Shown in pieces: positions 1 through 5,698 of a stretch of DNA of 5,973 nucleotides. The notes under the pieces are model-generated. The model was not told where the DNA came from. It saw only the letters and a program-made list of their open reading frames with translations, and made no database searches. The position numbers and the translations under genes were made by a program. The first letter of the stretch is position 1; each line of letters opens with the position of its first letter. The stretch is from DATKCN01 sp035513175. Lineage in GTDB: Bacteria; Chloroflexota; Chloroflexia; Thermomicrobiales; CFX8. The DNA is taken from positions 1-5,973 of the forward strand of contig DATKCN010000281.1 of the NCBI GenBank assembly GCA_035513175.1, read 5' to 3'.

Positions 1-2
1 CG

Positions 3-68
3 CCCCGCGAGCAGCCCGACTGGTTCAACGAGATCGGACTCGACTTTCTGAAGCGCCGTGTCACGTAG
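3..68 (+). CDS. C-terminal tail of a probable alpha/beta hydrolase (partial, 5' end outside window)
   Basis: Reading from base 3 gives 21 residues, including QPDWFNEIGLDFLKRR, and then a TAG stop at 66-68. A tail of the form hydrophilic-P-x-x-F/W-N-x-x-x-x-x-F-L followed by basic residues is typical of the last helix of alpha/beta hydrolase-fold enzymes. In these the segment follows the catalytic histidine loop and packs on the sheet. No catalytic residue lies inside the window, so the substrate cannot be inferred. The gene points towards the reverse-strand SPASM remnant that ends at 92, so the two are convergent with 23 bases between them. I see no terminator hairpin in that gap. The family call rests on a short tail only; the open frame and stop are clear. 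Confidence 0.5.
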   Translation, partial: PREQPDWFNEIGLDFLKRRVT

Positions 69-91
69 CGGGCGACGAGCCAGCCGTAGCG

Positions 92-344
92 CTATGGCGC
101 CCCGTACATGCAGGCCGGATCGCTTTCGAGATAGTCGCCGAAGTGCGCCAGCGCGCGGGAGCGCGAACCGCCACACAGCGCGCGGAACTCGCAGCCGAGG
201 CAGCGACGGGTCGCGCAGCTCGCGGAAGACCAGATGCTCCCGGCACAGGTCGACGACCGATTGCTTCCGCACGTTGCCGGTCGTCACCGGCAGGAACCCG
301 CTCGTCTGCGAGTCACCAATGTGCGAGCGGACCATGACGTGAAT
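92..344 (-). pseudogene. Remnant of a radical SAM/SPASM-domain protein (C-terminal end only, frameshifted)
   Basis: Two reverse-strand frames together spell a SPASM-type C-terminus. The first (about 344 to 206) reads SHIGDSQTSGFLPVTTGNVR and continues through VVDLCREHLVFRELRDP. The second (about 208 to the TAG at 94-92) reads RRCLGCEFRALCGGSRSRAL, then AHFGDYLESDPACMYGAP. From memory of NirJ/AhbD-like and related radical SAM/SPASM proteins, the P/T-SGFLP, GNVR, FRxLRDP, C-x2-C-x5-CGGSR-x-RA and DP-x-C-x-Y elements occur in this order. The cysteines bind an auxiliary iron-sulfur cluster. Between ELRDP and the first Cys those relatives have about six residues. Here only four bases remain, which fits a deletion of about 14 bases that shifts the frame. 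The N-terminal radical SAM barrel with its CxxxCxxC motif is absent; upstream lies the EAL-domain gene. An ATG exists at 335-333 but leads only into the broken frame. The gene is almost certainly non-functional; the exact subfamily is uncertain. Confidence 0.72.
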
Positions 345-2905
345 CAGGCGCTTGCAGCGGTCGCCATTTGCGTGCTCCAGAGAGCTGGAATGTCGGACTC
401 CAGGAGCGGCCTCGCGTACAGGTAGCCCTGCGCAACATCGCACCCCAACTCGTGCAACAACATCGCCTGTGCCTGCGTCTCGACACCTTCGGCAACCACC
501 TGCTTCCCGAGGGCATGGGCAAGGTCGATCATGCTGCTCATGAGTGCGGTGTCGGCGACATCCGTGCCAATCCGAGTGCTGAAGGTGCGGTCGATCTTGA
601 GAAAGTCCACCGGAATGCGCCGCAGCCGCCCGAGCGACGAGTACCCAGCGCCGAAGTCATCCACCGCGATCCTGACTCCGAGGTCGCGCAGCAGCTGCAG
701 TGTCTCCGCAACGTGATCTGGATCGTCAGCGAGAATTGACTCGGTGATTTCAAGGATCAGCCGCGATGGTTGCAGTCCCGCGTCAGCCATGGACTCCCGC
801 ACCACCGACACGAGCAGCGGGTCTCGAAACTGGCTCAGCGAGAGATTAACGCTCAAGGCGAACGTTTCGCTCAGGTCGGAAGCTGCAATCCACCTCGCCG
901 CATCAGCACAGGCATGGCGCAGAACCCACGCGCCAAGCGGCACAATCAAGCCCGTCTCTTCGGCGACGGCGATGAAATCCGCGGGCAACCGCGTGACGCC
1001 GTCCGGATGTTCCCAGCGGACAAGCGCCTCGACGCCGAACAAGGCGCCCGTCGCAAGCGCGATCTCGGGCTGGTAGCGGAGTGACAACTCCCCGTGGTCA
1101 ATGGCAACACGCAGATCGTGCTCGATCTCAAGCCGGTGGAGAGCGTGCAAATGCATGGCGGGGTTGAAGACGACGACACGATCCTTGCCGTTGTCCTTGG
1201 CCGTGTACATGGCGAGGTCGGCATGACGGATCATATCCGCAGCAGATATGTGCGCTTCGCCAAGCACAATACCAGTGCTTGCCGTCACTATCACCGGACG
1301 CTGCCCGATCATGATCGGTGTCTGTAACGCCGTCATGATCCGCTCCGCAACGTGTAGCACCTGCCCCAGTCCGTCAGCCTCCTCGATCAGGATCATGAAC
1401 TCGTCCCCACCCAGCCGCGCCACCGTGTCGATGTCGCGGATCGCGCCCGACAGTCGTAGCGCGACTTCGACGAGCAGCGCGTCTCCAGCGACATGGCCAA
1501 GCGAGTCGTTGACGACCTTGAAGTTGTCGAGGTCGAGAAAGGCAACCGCCACTGATGACGGACTGCGCGCCGATCGCCGCAACGCGTGCTCAAGCCGATC
1601 AAGATAAAGCGCCCGGTTCGGAAGGTTCGTGAGTGAGTCATGAAAGGCGCGAAAGGTCACCTCGGCTTCGAGGAGTCGCCGTTCGGTGATGTCGCGGGCG
1701 TTAACGACAACGCCTTCCAGTCCAGGCTCAGCGACGACCTTCCTGCCGACCGCTTCGAGCCAGCGCCACGTGCCATCGACGTGGCGGATACGGAACTCGA
1801 CCGGCACCGGCGTGATATGCAGCGCACGGGCCTCGGCAAGCGCGTCCATAACCTGACCCCGTTCGTCAGGGTGGACGAGCGAGGTGACCGCCTCGCCAAT
1901 GTAGTCCGCGGGGTCACAGCCAAGCATGCCGTGCGATCCTGGACTCAGATAGGTGATGGTGTCGTCATCGGCAATCACGGCGATCAGGTCGGTCGAATGG
2001 TCAAACAATGTGCGCAGATAGGACTCACTCTGTTGCAGCGCCGTTTCAGCCATCCTCAGGTCGGTGATATCAAGCATGAATCCCTGTCTGTAGTCGGGTG
2101 TGCCGTTGTCGGTTCGGTGCAGGAAGGCCTCATTGCGAACCCACACGACGCGGCCATCCTGTGCGACGAGGCGGTATTCGAGATTGAAGGGCTTGCCTGT
2201 TTCGTCGGCCCGCTCCAGTTCAGCGTCAAACATTTCGCGGTCATCGGGGTGCAGGCGGCCGGCCCAGAACTCGCGTTCGAACATCCACTCCGTGGCGTCG
2301 AAGCCAATCAGATGCGCCATCTGCGGGCTGGTATAGATGAGGCCTGTATCGGCCTGCTCGATGTAGGTGACGAGCGGCAGGTGTTCGATGAGCGAGCGAT
2401 AGCGTGCCTCCGCGGCGCGCAGCGCCTCGTTCGACCAGCTGGGTAGTGGCACATCGGTGGTGTCATGAAATGCCAGAACCACCCCGGATATCGTGCTGCC
2501 GGACGAGATCGGGGCAATTGAGTAGGCAACCGGAATCAATGCCCCGTCCCGGGAGACAAATACATCTTCCTCATCTCGATACGAGCCATATGAGCGTATT
2601 GCGTCCAGCATCGGGCACCCGGCATCGCAGCTCGTGTGGATCAGCCTGTGAAGCTCTTTCCCGAGGAGGTCAGTCTCCGTCCAACGGAGCAGGCTTGACG
2701 CGGAGGGGTTGATGAACACCACCCGGCCTTCCCGGTCAAGAGCGCACACACCCTCACCCAGGCTCGTGGTGATTGCGTCAGTAAATGCGAGTTGGCGTTG
2801 TAGTTCCAACGCGAGATCCCGCTCACGGAGGCTGCTGACGCGAAGTCGCTCGTTGATGGCTCGCAACTCTGTCAGGGCGACGCCATAGTTCAGGGGTGTC
2901 GTCAT
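344..2905 (-). CDS. PAS-PAS-PAS-GGDEF-EAL bifunctional cyclic di-GMP signalling protein
   Basis: An 853-residue cytosolic sensor for cyclic di-GMP turnover. Residues 8-45 look like a coiled-coil lead-in, and I see no membrane segment or signal peptide. PAS domains lie at about 41-152, 165-283 and 293-409; the second and third have the PAS_3-like VVWVRNEA and WRWLEAVGRK strands and end in DITDL and DITER linkers. The GGDEF domain (about 417-582) has an intact RLGGDEF (GGDEF at 499-503) and a canonical RxxD inhibitory site, R490-D493, exactly five residues before it. The EAL domain (about 588-845) retains E626 (VEALVRW), N687, E719, D749-D750 (DDFGAGYSSL), K770, D772, E806 (VAEGVET) and Q826. 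These match the metal-binding and catalytic set of active phosphodiesterases. Both activities are therefore plausible; the net direction cannot be told from sequence. The ATG at 2905 is preceded by GAAGGA with a 10-base spacer, which supports this start. The gene stands alone, diverging from the oxidoreductase gene. Its stop touches the SPASM remnant. Confidence 0.96.
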   Translation of the reverse strand: MTTPLNYGVALTELRAINERLRVSSLRERDLALELQRQLAFTDAITTSLGEGVCALDREGRVVFINPSASSLLRWTETDLLGKELHRLIHTSCDAGCPMLDAIRSYGSYRDEEDVFVSRDGALIPVAYSIAPISSGSTISGVVLAFHDTTDVPLPSWSNEALRAAEARYRSLIEHLPLVTYIEQADTGLIYTSPQMAHLIGFDATEWMFEREFWAGRLHPDDREMFDAELERADETGKPFNLEYRLVAQDGRVVWVRNEAFLHRTDNGTPDYRQGFMLDITDLRMAETALQQSESYLRTLFDHSTDLIAVIADDDTITYLSPGSHGMLGCDPADYIGEAVTSLVHPDERGQVMDALAEARALHITPVPVEFRIRHVDGTWRWLEAVGRKVVAEPGLEGVVVNARDITERRLLEAEVTFRAFHDSLTNLPNRALYLDRLEHALRRSARSPSSVAVAFLDLDNFKVVNDSLGHVAGDALLVEVALRLSGAIRDIDTVARLGGDEFMILIEEADGLGQVLHVAERIMTALQTPIMIGQRPVIVTASTGIVLGEAHISAADMIRHADLAMYTAKDNGKDRVVVFNPAMHLHALHRLEIEHDLRVAIDHGELSLRYQPEIALATGALFGVEALVRWEHPDGVTRLPADFIAVAEETGLIVPLGAWVLRHACADAARWIAASDLSETFALSVNLSLSQFRDPLLVSVVRESMADAGLQPSRLILEITESILADDPDHVAETLQLLRDLGVRIAVDDFGAGYSSLGRLRRIPVDFLKIDRTFSTRIGTDVADTALMSSMIDLAHALGKQVVAEGVETQAQAMLLHELGCDVAQGYLYARPLLESDIPALWSTQMATAASA

Positions 2906-2915
2906 GAGTGCCAGA

Positions 2916-2921
2916 TCCTTC
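2916..2921 (-). promoter_or_regulatory. Ribosome binding site of the GGDEF-EAL gene
   Basis: GAAGGA on the reverse strand lies 10 bases before the ATG at 2905-2903. It is a good Shine-Dalgarno match and fixes the start of the GGDEF-EAL gene. Confidence 0.6.
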
Positions 2922-3263
2922 GTGCTGGGCGCGACGCGATCACGCCACGTCGTTCATCGCCGGTGAGAGGCTGTATCAGGATTGAAAGTCGAATCGGCGA
3001 CCGACACCTCTTTCTGTTGGCAGCCGCAGCAGCGGAACCGGGCCAGTGAGTGCCCGATCAGCGTTCACGAGGCATAACCTTCGACGCGCCGTCGATGGAC
3101 ATTTGCTGCCTCGCGCATTCCAACGCACGCAAGGGGTACCCAGGCACTGGGGCCTGCAGTCAGTGCACTCGCAATAAGCCCGCCATCGTCACAAAACGTC
3201 AGCGATCGTGCGGCTGCGGCATCCTCAACGACTGTTGACGAGGAGAGGGCGAGATCGTCCGTG
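2922..3263. other. Gene-poor divergent intergenic stretch
   Basis: About 340 bases between the GGDEF-EAL gene and the structured element at 3264. Open frames exist on both strands: a 62-codon one at 3050-3238 forward, and the 3' part of a 129-codon one at 3065-3454 reverse. Neither shows a recognisable domain, a convincing ribosome binding site or a family motif. Small dyads are present: CAGGC/GCCTG (3141-3156, six-base loop) and the palindrome AGTGCACT (3162-3169). Promoters for the two divergent genes should lie in or near this stretch, but I cannot point to a good -35/-10 pair. Confidence 0.5.
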
Positions 3264-3325
3264 GGCGGTTTCTTAAGCCAATGACCCCGTGCCAGCCCCT
3301 CCGCTGGCGCGCTGGGGAAACCGCC
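3264..3325. repeat. Nested inverted repeat / potential large hairpin
   Basis: The outer arms GGCGGTTT (3264-3271) and AAACCGCC (3318-3325) are perfect complements. Inside them CCCC (3285-3288) faces GGGG (3314-3317), and GCCAGC (3291-3296) faces GCTGGC (3303-3308) around a six-base CCCTCC loop. This gives 18 pairs, mostly G-C, stacked coaxially on the 3' side, with a 13-base bulge on the 5' side. No T-run follows on either strand, so an ordinary intrinsic terminator is unlikely. It overlaps the 5' part of the presumed YHS remnant. It could be a palindromic mobile repeat (REP-like), a structured leader of the oxidoreductase transcript, or chance in GC-rich DNA. Confidence 0.45.
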
Positions 3326-3427
3326 GCCGCTCACGGCGCCGTCATCAACGGCGAGGCGCTCCGCTTCTGCTGCCCGGCCTAGAAGCGCCGCTACCAGCAG
3401 GAGATGGAAGCCGCGTCCAGCGCCTGA
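3281..3427 (+). pseudogene. Possible decayed YHS-type small metal-binding protein gene
   Basis: From ATG 3281 the frame reads MTPCQPLRWRAGETAAAHG, then AVINGEALRFCCPA, and hits TAG at 3380-3382. It continues in the same frame as KRRYQQEMEAASSA to TGA at 3425-3427. From memory of YHS-type domains, the order is a start with DPVCGM-like residues, a short Ala/His-containing stretch, G-x-x-Y/R-x-FCC-x-x-C, then basic residues with F/Y. These are small metal-linked proteins or modules of metal-transporting ATPases. Here the expected third Cys after FCCPA is replaced by TAG. The N-terminal DPV appears only in a neighbouring frame (GACCCCGTG, 3283-3291), suggesting a further indel. No ribosome binding site is well placed at 3281. 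The match is short, so chance resemblance in GC-rich DNA remains possible. If real, the gene is dead or truncated to 33 residues. Confidence 0.4.
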
Positions 3428-3490
3428 CCTGTCGTCCCGCATCCTGATCTCCACCTGCTACCATGCCGCCAATGTAGATGAGCAATGGCA

Positions 3491-3495
3491 GGGAG
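3491..3495 (+). promoter_or_regulatory. Ribosome binding site deciding the oxidoreductase start (GTG 3505)
   Basis: GGGAG lies nine bases before the in-frame GTG at 3505-3507. The alternative in-frame ATG at 3478 directly follows an in-frame TAG (3475-3477) and has no purine-rich motif upstream. The Rossmann first strand (TIRIGIIG) begins immediately after GTG 3505, as expected for the family. Confidence 0.5.
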
Positions 3496-3504
3496 CGGCA
3501 GCGC

Positions 3505-4563
3505 GTGACACGGACGATCCGCATCGGCATCATCGGCACCGGCTTCGGGGCGGCGCACGTCGGATTCTTCCGCAAGGTCCCCGGCGTCGAGGTGACGGCG
3601 ATCGCCTCGGCCCAGCGGGCGCGCGCGGAGGCCGCCGCCGAACGTCTGTCTATCCCCGCCGCCACCGACGACTACCGCGATCTGCTGCGGCAGGACATCG
3701 ACGCCGTCGTGATCGTCACGCCCCCGCACCTGCACGCGCCGATGACATTGGACGCCGTGGCAGCCGGCAAGCACGTGCTGTGCGAGAAGCCGATGTCGTC
3801 CTCGCTTTCCGACGCCCGGCGCATGCGGGACGCGGCGGTCGAGGCCGGGGTGGTCCACATGATGAACCACCAGATGCGTTTCACGCCGCCCTACGCCCGC
3901 GCGGCGGAGCTGGTGGAGGATGGCTACATCGGGCGGCTCGCGGTCGCTGACGCCACCGTCACGATGAACCCTGTCGAGTACCTGCGGCTGCCGTTCTGGA
4001 GCACGAGCAAGGCCGGCTGGTTCACCGACGCGGGGCAGGCGGGCGGGCTGCTGGCCAGCTCGGCGGGGCCGCACATCGTCGATCTCATGCGCTGGATCGG
4101 CGGGCCGATCGCGCGCGTCGCTGCCCGAACCGTCGTGTCCCAGCCCAGCGTCGCGCTGCCGGACGGCTCGACGGTCGAGATCACGGCTGACGATGGATTC
4201 CTGGCGCTGCTGGAGTACGCCAGCGGCGCCATCGGCGCCGTCCGGGGCATCCCCGTCACGCACCGCGCCGGCATCGACTGGACGCTGGACCTGCATGGCA
4301 GCAGGGGCAGTCTCGAAGTGCGAGGCGACACCCTGCGCGGCGCGACGGCGGGCGACGACGCCGTGAATCCGATCGACCTGGAATCGGACGCGCGCGACGA
4401 CCGCGCCGAAATCGCGACCCGCTTTATCGACGCCATCCGCTCCGGCGGCCCGTCTCCACGGCCGAACTTCACCGACGGCGTGGCGGCCCAGGCAGCCCTC
4501 GACGCCTGCCTGCAAGCCGCCCACTCCAACCAATGGGTCGCCGTCGAGGACGATAACCCGTGA
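3505..4563 (+). CDS. Gfo/Idh/MocA family NAD(P)-dependent oxidoreductase
   Basis: A 352-residue cytosolic dehydrogenase of the glucose-fructose oxidoreductase / inositol dehydrogenase family (361 residues if ATG 3478 is used). Numbering from GTG 3505, residues 3-115 form the Rossmann domain with the dinucleotide motif GTGFGAAH (G11-x-G13, H18). VVIVTPPHLHAP leads to the family signature CEKP (E94, K95, P96), whose lysine is a catalytic residue. The C-terminal alpha/beta domain contains NHQMRFTP near 121-128 and GPHIVDLMRW, with the conserved His (H190) and Asp (D193) of the usual Lys/Asp/His catalytic set. The length is normal and nothing is missing. Family members oxidise or reduce sugars, inositols, amino sugars and related compounds; the substrate cannot be assigned here. 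The TGA stop overlaps the GTG of the next gene, so the two are probably co-transcribed and translationally coupled. Confidence 0.93.
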   Translation: MTRTIRIGIIGTGFGAAHVGFFRKVPGVEVTAIASAQRARAEAAAERLSIPAATDDYRDLLRQDIDAVVIVTPPHLHAPMTLDAVAAGKHVLCEKPMSSSLSDARRMRDAAVEAGVVHMMNHQMRFTPPYARAAELVEDGYIGRLAVADATVTMNPVEYLRLPFWSTSKAGWFTDAGQAGGLLASSAGPHIVDLMRWIGGPIARVAARTVVSQPSVALPDGSTVEITADDGFLALLEYASGAIGAVRGIPVTHRAGIDWTLDLHGSRGSLEVRGDTLRGATAGDDAVNPIDLESDARDDRAEIATRFIDAIRSGGPSPRPNFTDGVAAQAALDACLQAAHSNQWVAVEDDNP

Positions 4564-5564
4564 CCCATCGCGTCCCGCGTCCCGCGTCCCGCATCCCGAC
4601 TTCACTCATCGTCGACCCCGTCGTCCCGCGCCCATCACTCGCCGACGTGTACGCCGCTCGCGACCGGCTGCGCGGCGTCGCCGTTCGGACGCCGCTGCTG
4701 CCGCTCCACGAGCACCCGAGCATCCGCCTGAAGCCGGAGCTGCTGCAACCGATGGGCAGCTTCAAAGTGCGCGGCGTCTACAACGCGTTGGCGGCCATGA
4801 GCGACGCGCAGCGGGCGCGGGGCGTTACGATCCTCTCCTCCGGCAACGCCGCCCAGGCTCTGGCCTGGTCGGCGCGGCGGCTCGGGGTTGTGCGCGTGCG
4901 GGCCATCATGCCGGCCAACGCGCCACGGACGAAGGTCGACGCGTTCCGCGCGCTGGGCGGCGAGGTGGAGCTACGCGACCCGGAGCATGTCTGGGACATG
5001 CTGCTCGACCGCTCGTATGTCAATGTGCCGGGAATCTTCATCCACCCGACCGCCAACCCGCATGTCGTGGCGGGCTACGGCGCGATCGCGCTGGAGAGCC
5101 TTGAGGACCTGCCGGACGTAGCGACCATCTACGTGCCGGTTGGCGGCGGCGGGCTGCTGGCAGGGATCGCCAACGTTGTGGCGACGCTTGCGCCGCGGGT
5201 GAGGGTCGTCGGAGTTCAGCCGTCCGGGTGCGCGCCGATCATCGCTGGCGTGGCTGCCGGTGAGCCGGTGGCGACGACGTGCGAGACGTTCTGCGACGGC
5301 GTGGCCGGTACGTTCATGGACCCAGACACGTGGCCGCTGCTGCGCGACCTCGCCGGGCAGATTGACTGGGTCACGGTTGACGATGACGCTACGCGAGCGG
5401 CGATCCGCCGCCTGGCGATGGGGAACAAGGTGGTCGCCGAGGGGGCGGGGGCCCTAGCGCTGGCGGCTGCGCTGGAAGCGGAGCACAGAGGGCAGGTTGT
5501 CGCGATCCTCAGTGGAGGCAGCATCGATCCGGAGATGCTGACAAAAGCGTTGCGCGAGATTTAG
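4560..5564 (+). CDS. Threonine/serine dehydratase-like PLP-dependent enzyme (fold type II)
   Basis: A 334-residue cytosolic PLP enzyme related to threonine dehydratase, serine racemase and hydroxyamino-acid ammonia-lyases. The PLP lysine is K69 in GSFKVRG. The substrate/asparagine loop is SSGNAAQA (93-100), the phosphate-binding glycine loop is PVGGGGLLAG (193-202), VVAEGAGA spans 291-298, and SGGSID (318-323) supplies the serine that contacts the pyridine nitrogen. No C-terminal ACT domain is present, so feedback regulation of the biosynthetic IlvA type is unlikely and a catabolic role is favoured. Two signature positions differ from the common forms: SSGNHAQ has Ala for His, and SGGN has Ser for Asn. 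The GTG start overlaps the preceding stop by four bases. It is the only usual start before the conserved PSLADVYAARDRL helix; the next, GTG 4647, would remove part of that helix. The first 15 or so residues are encoded by a heptamer repeat. The exact substrate is unknown. Confidence 0.9.
   Translation: MTHRVPRPASRIPTSLIVDPVVPRPSLADVYAARDRLRGVAVRTPLLPLHEHPSIRLKPELLQPMGSFKVRGVYNALAAMSDAQRARGVTILSSGNAAQALAWSARRLGVVRVRAIMPANAPRTKVDAFRALGGEVELRDPEHVWDMLLDRSYVNVPGIFIHPTANPHVVAGYGAIALESLEDLPDVATIYVPVGGGGLLAGIANVVATLAPRVRVVGVQPSGCAPIIAGVAAGEPVATTCETFCDGVAGTFMDPDTWPLLRDLAGQIDWVTVDDDATRAAIRRLAMGNKVVAEGAGALALAAALEAEHRGQVVAILSGGSIDPEMLTKALREI
4569..4596. repeat. Tandem heptamer repeat, four units of CGCGTCC/CGCATCC
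   Basis: Three perfect CGCGTCC units (4569-4575, 4576-4582, 4583-4589) are followed by CGCATCC (4590-4596). The array lies just inside the dehydratase gene and encodes part of the non-conserved N-terminal tail RVPRPASRIP. The 12-base unit CGTCCCGCATCC at its end recurs at 3433-3444, just before the oxidoreductase gene. Confidence 0.85.
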
Positions 5565-5571
5565 CAGCCTG

Positions 5572-5600
5572 TTGACTCCTATCCACAAACATGCTATGTA
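5572..5600 (+). promoter_or_regulatory. Candidate sigma70-type promoter with extended -10 for the Tat-leader gene
   Basis: TTGACT (5572-5577, five of six matches to the -35 consensus) is separated by exactly 17 bases from TATGTA (5595-5600). TGC immediately upstream of the latter forms a TGn extended -10. The local sequence is markedly more AT-rich than the surrounding genes. Transcription would begin near 5607 and leave about 90 bases of leader before GTG 5699. The -10 hexamer itself is weak. Confidence 0.5.
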
Positions 5601-5616
5601 TCGTTCATGATCCACA
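5579..5616 (+). promoter_or_regulatory. Two near-consensus DnaA boxes overlapping the candidate promoter
   Basis: CTATCCACA (5579-5587) and TGATCCACA (5608-5616) each differ from the DnaA box TTATCCACA at one position. They have the same orientation and start 29 bases apart. One lies between the -35 and -10, the other just after the presumed start point. AAACATG (5587-5593) and CATGTTT (5625-5631) also form a seven-base inverted repeat across this region. Binding is inferred only from sequence similarity. Confidence 0.3.
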
Positions 5617-5662
5617 GTTGAAATCATGTTTCGCATTGCGAGCGTAAGTGGCATCCCATCCT

Positions 5663-5677
5663 CGATCGTGACGATCG
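5663..5677. promoter_or_regulatory. Perfect dyad CGATCGT-G-ACGATCG, possible operator
   Basis: Seven-base arms (5663-5669 and 5671-5677) are perfectly complementary around one central base. The dyad lies 21 bases before the GTG start of the Tat-leader gene and downstream of the candidate promoter, a common position for a repressor site. A one-base centre makes an RNA hairpin unfavourable, so a protein-binding dyad is the likelier role. No adjacent regulator gene is visible. Confidence 0.3.
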
Positions 5678-5698
5678 TCGTGGCACCAGACACTCCCG

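Noticed and set aside
58..342. 94-codon forward frame rich in Arg and Ser
   Set aside because: Composition is typical of the wrong strand of GC-rich coding DNA; the opposite strand carries the SPASM motifs.
1640..2446. 268-codon forward open frame inside the GGDEF-EAL gene
   Set aside because: It is antisense to PAS domains with clear motifs and shows no family features of its own.
3050..3238. 62-codon forward open frame with several cysteines
   Set aside because: The cysteines are irregularly spaced (ICC, CSQC, CGC), there is no ribosome binding site and no family match; a chance frame is likelier.
3380..3382. TAG in the FCCPA-KRRY frame as a recoded amino acid codon
   Set aside because: TAG recoding means pyrrolysine, which needs dedicated genes and occurs in specific methylamine enzymes; nothing here supports it, and decay explains the codon.
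3065..3454. 129-codon reverse-strand open frame from GTG 3454
   Set aside because: No recognised domain or convincing ribosome binding site. It runs antisense to the presumed YHS remnant and through the nested inverted repeat, so I did not call it, although a short unknown gene cannot be excluded.
3391..4605. 404-codon reverse-strand open frame opposite the oxidoreductase gene
   Set aside because: Its translation is Arg/Gly/Asp/Val-rich with no domain, and it mirrors codon structure of the well-supported forward gene, as is common in GC-rich DNA.
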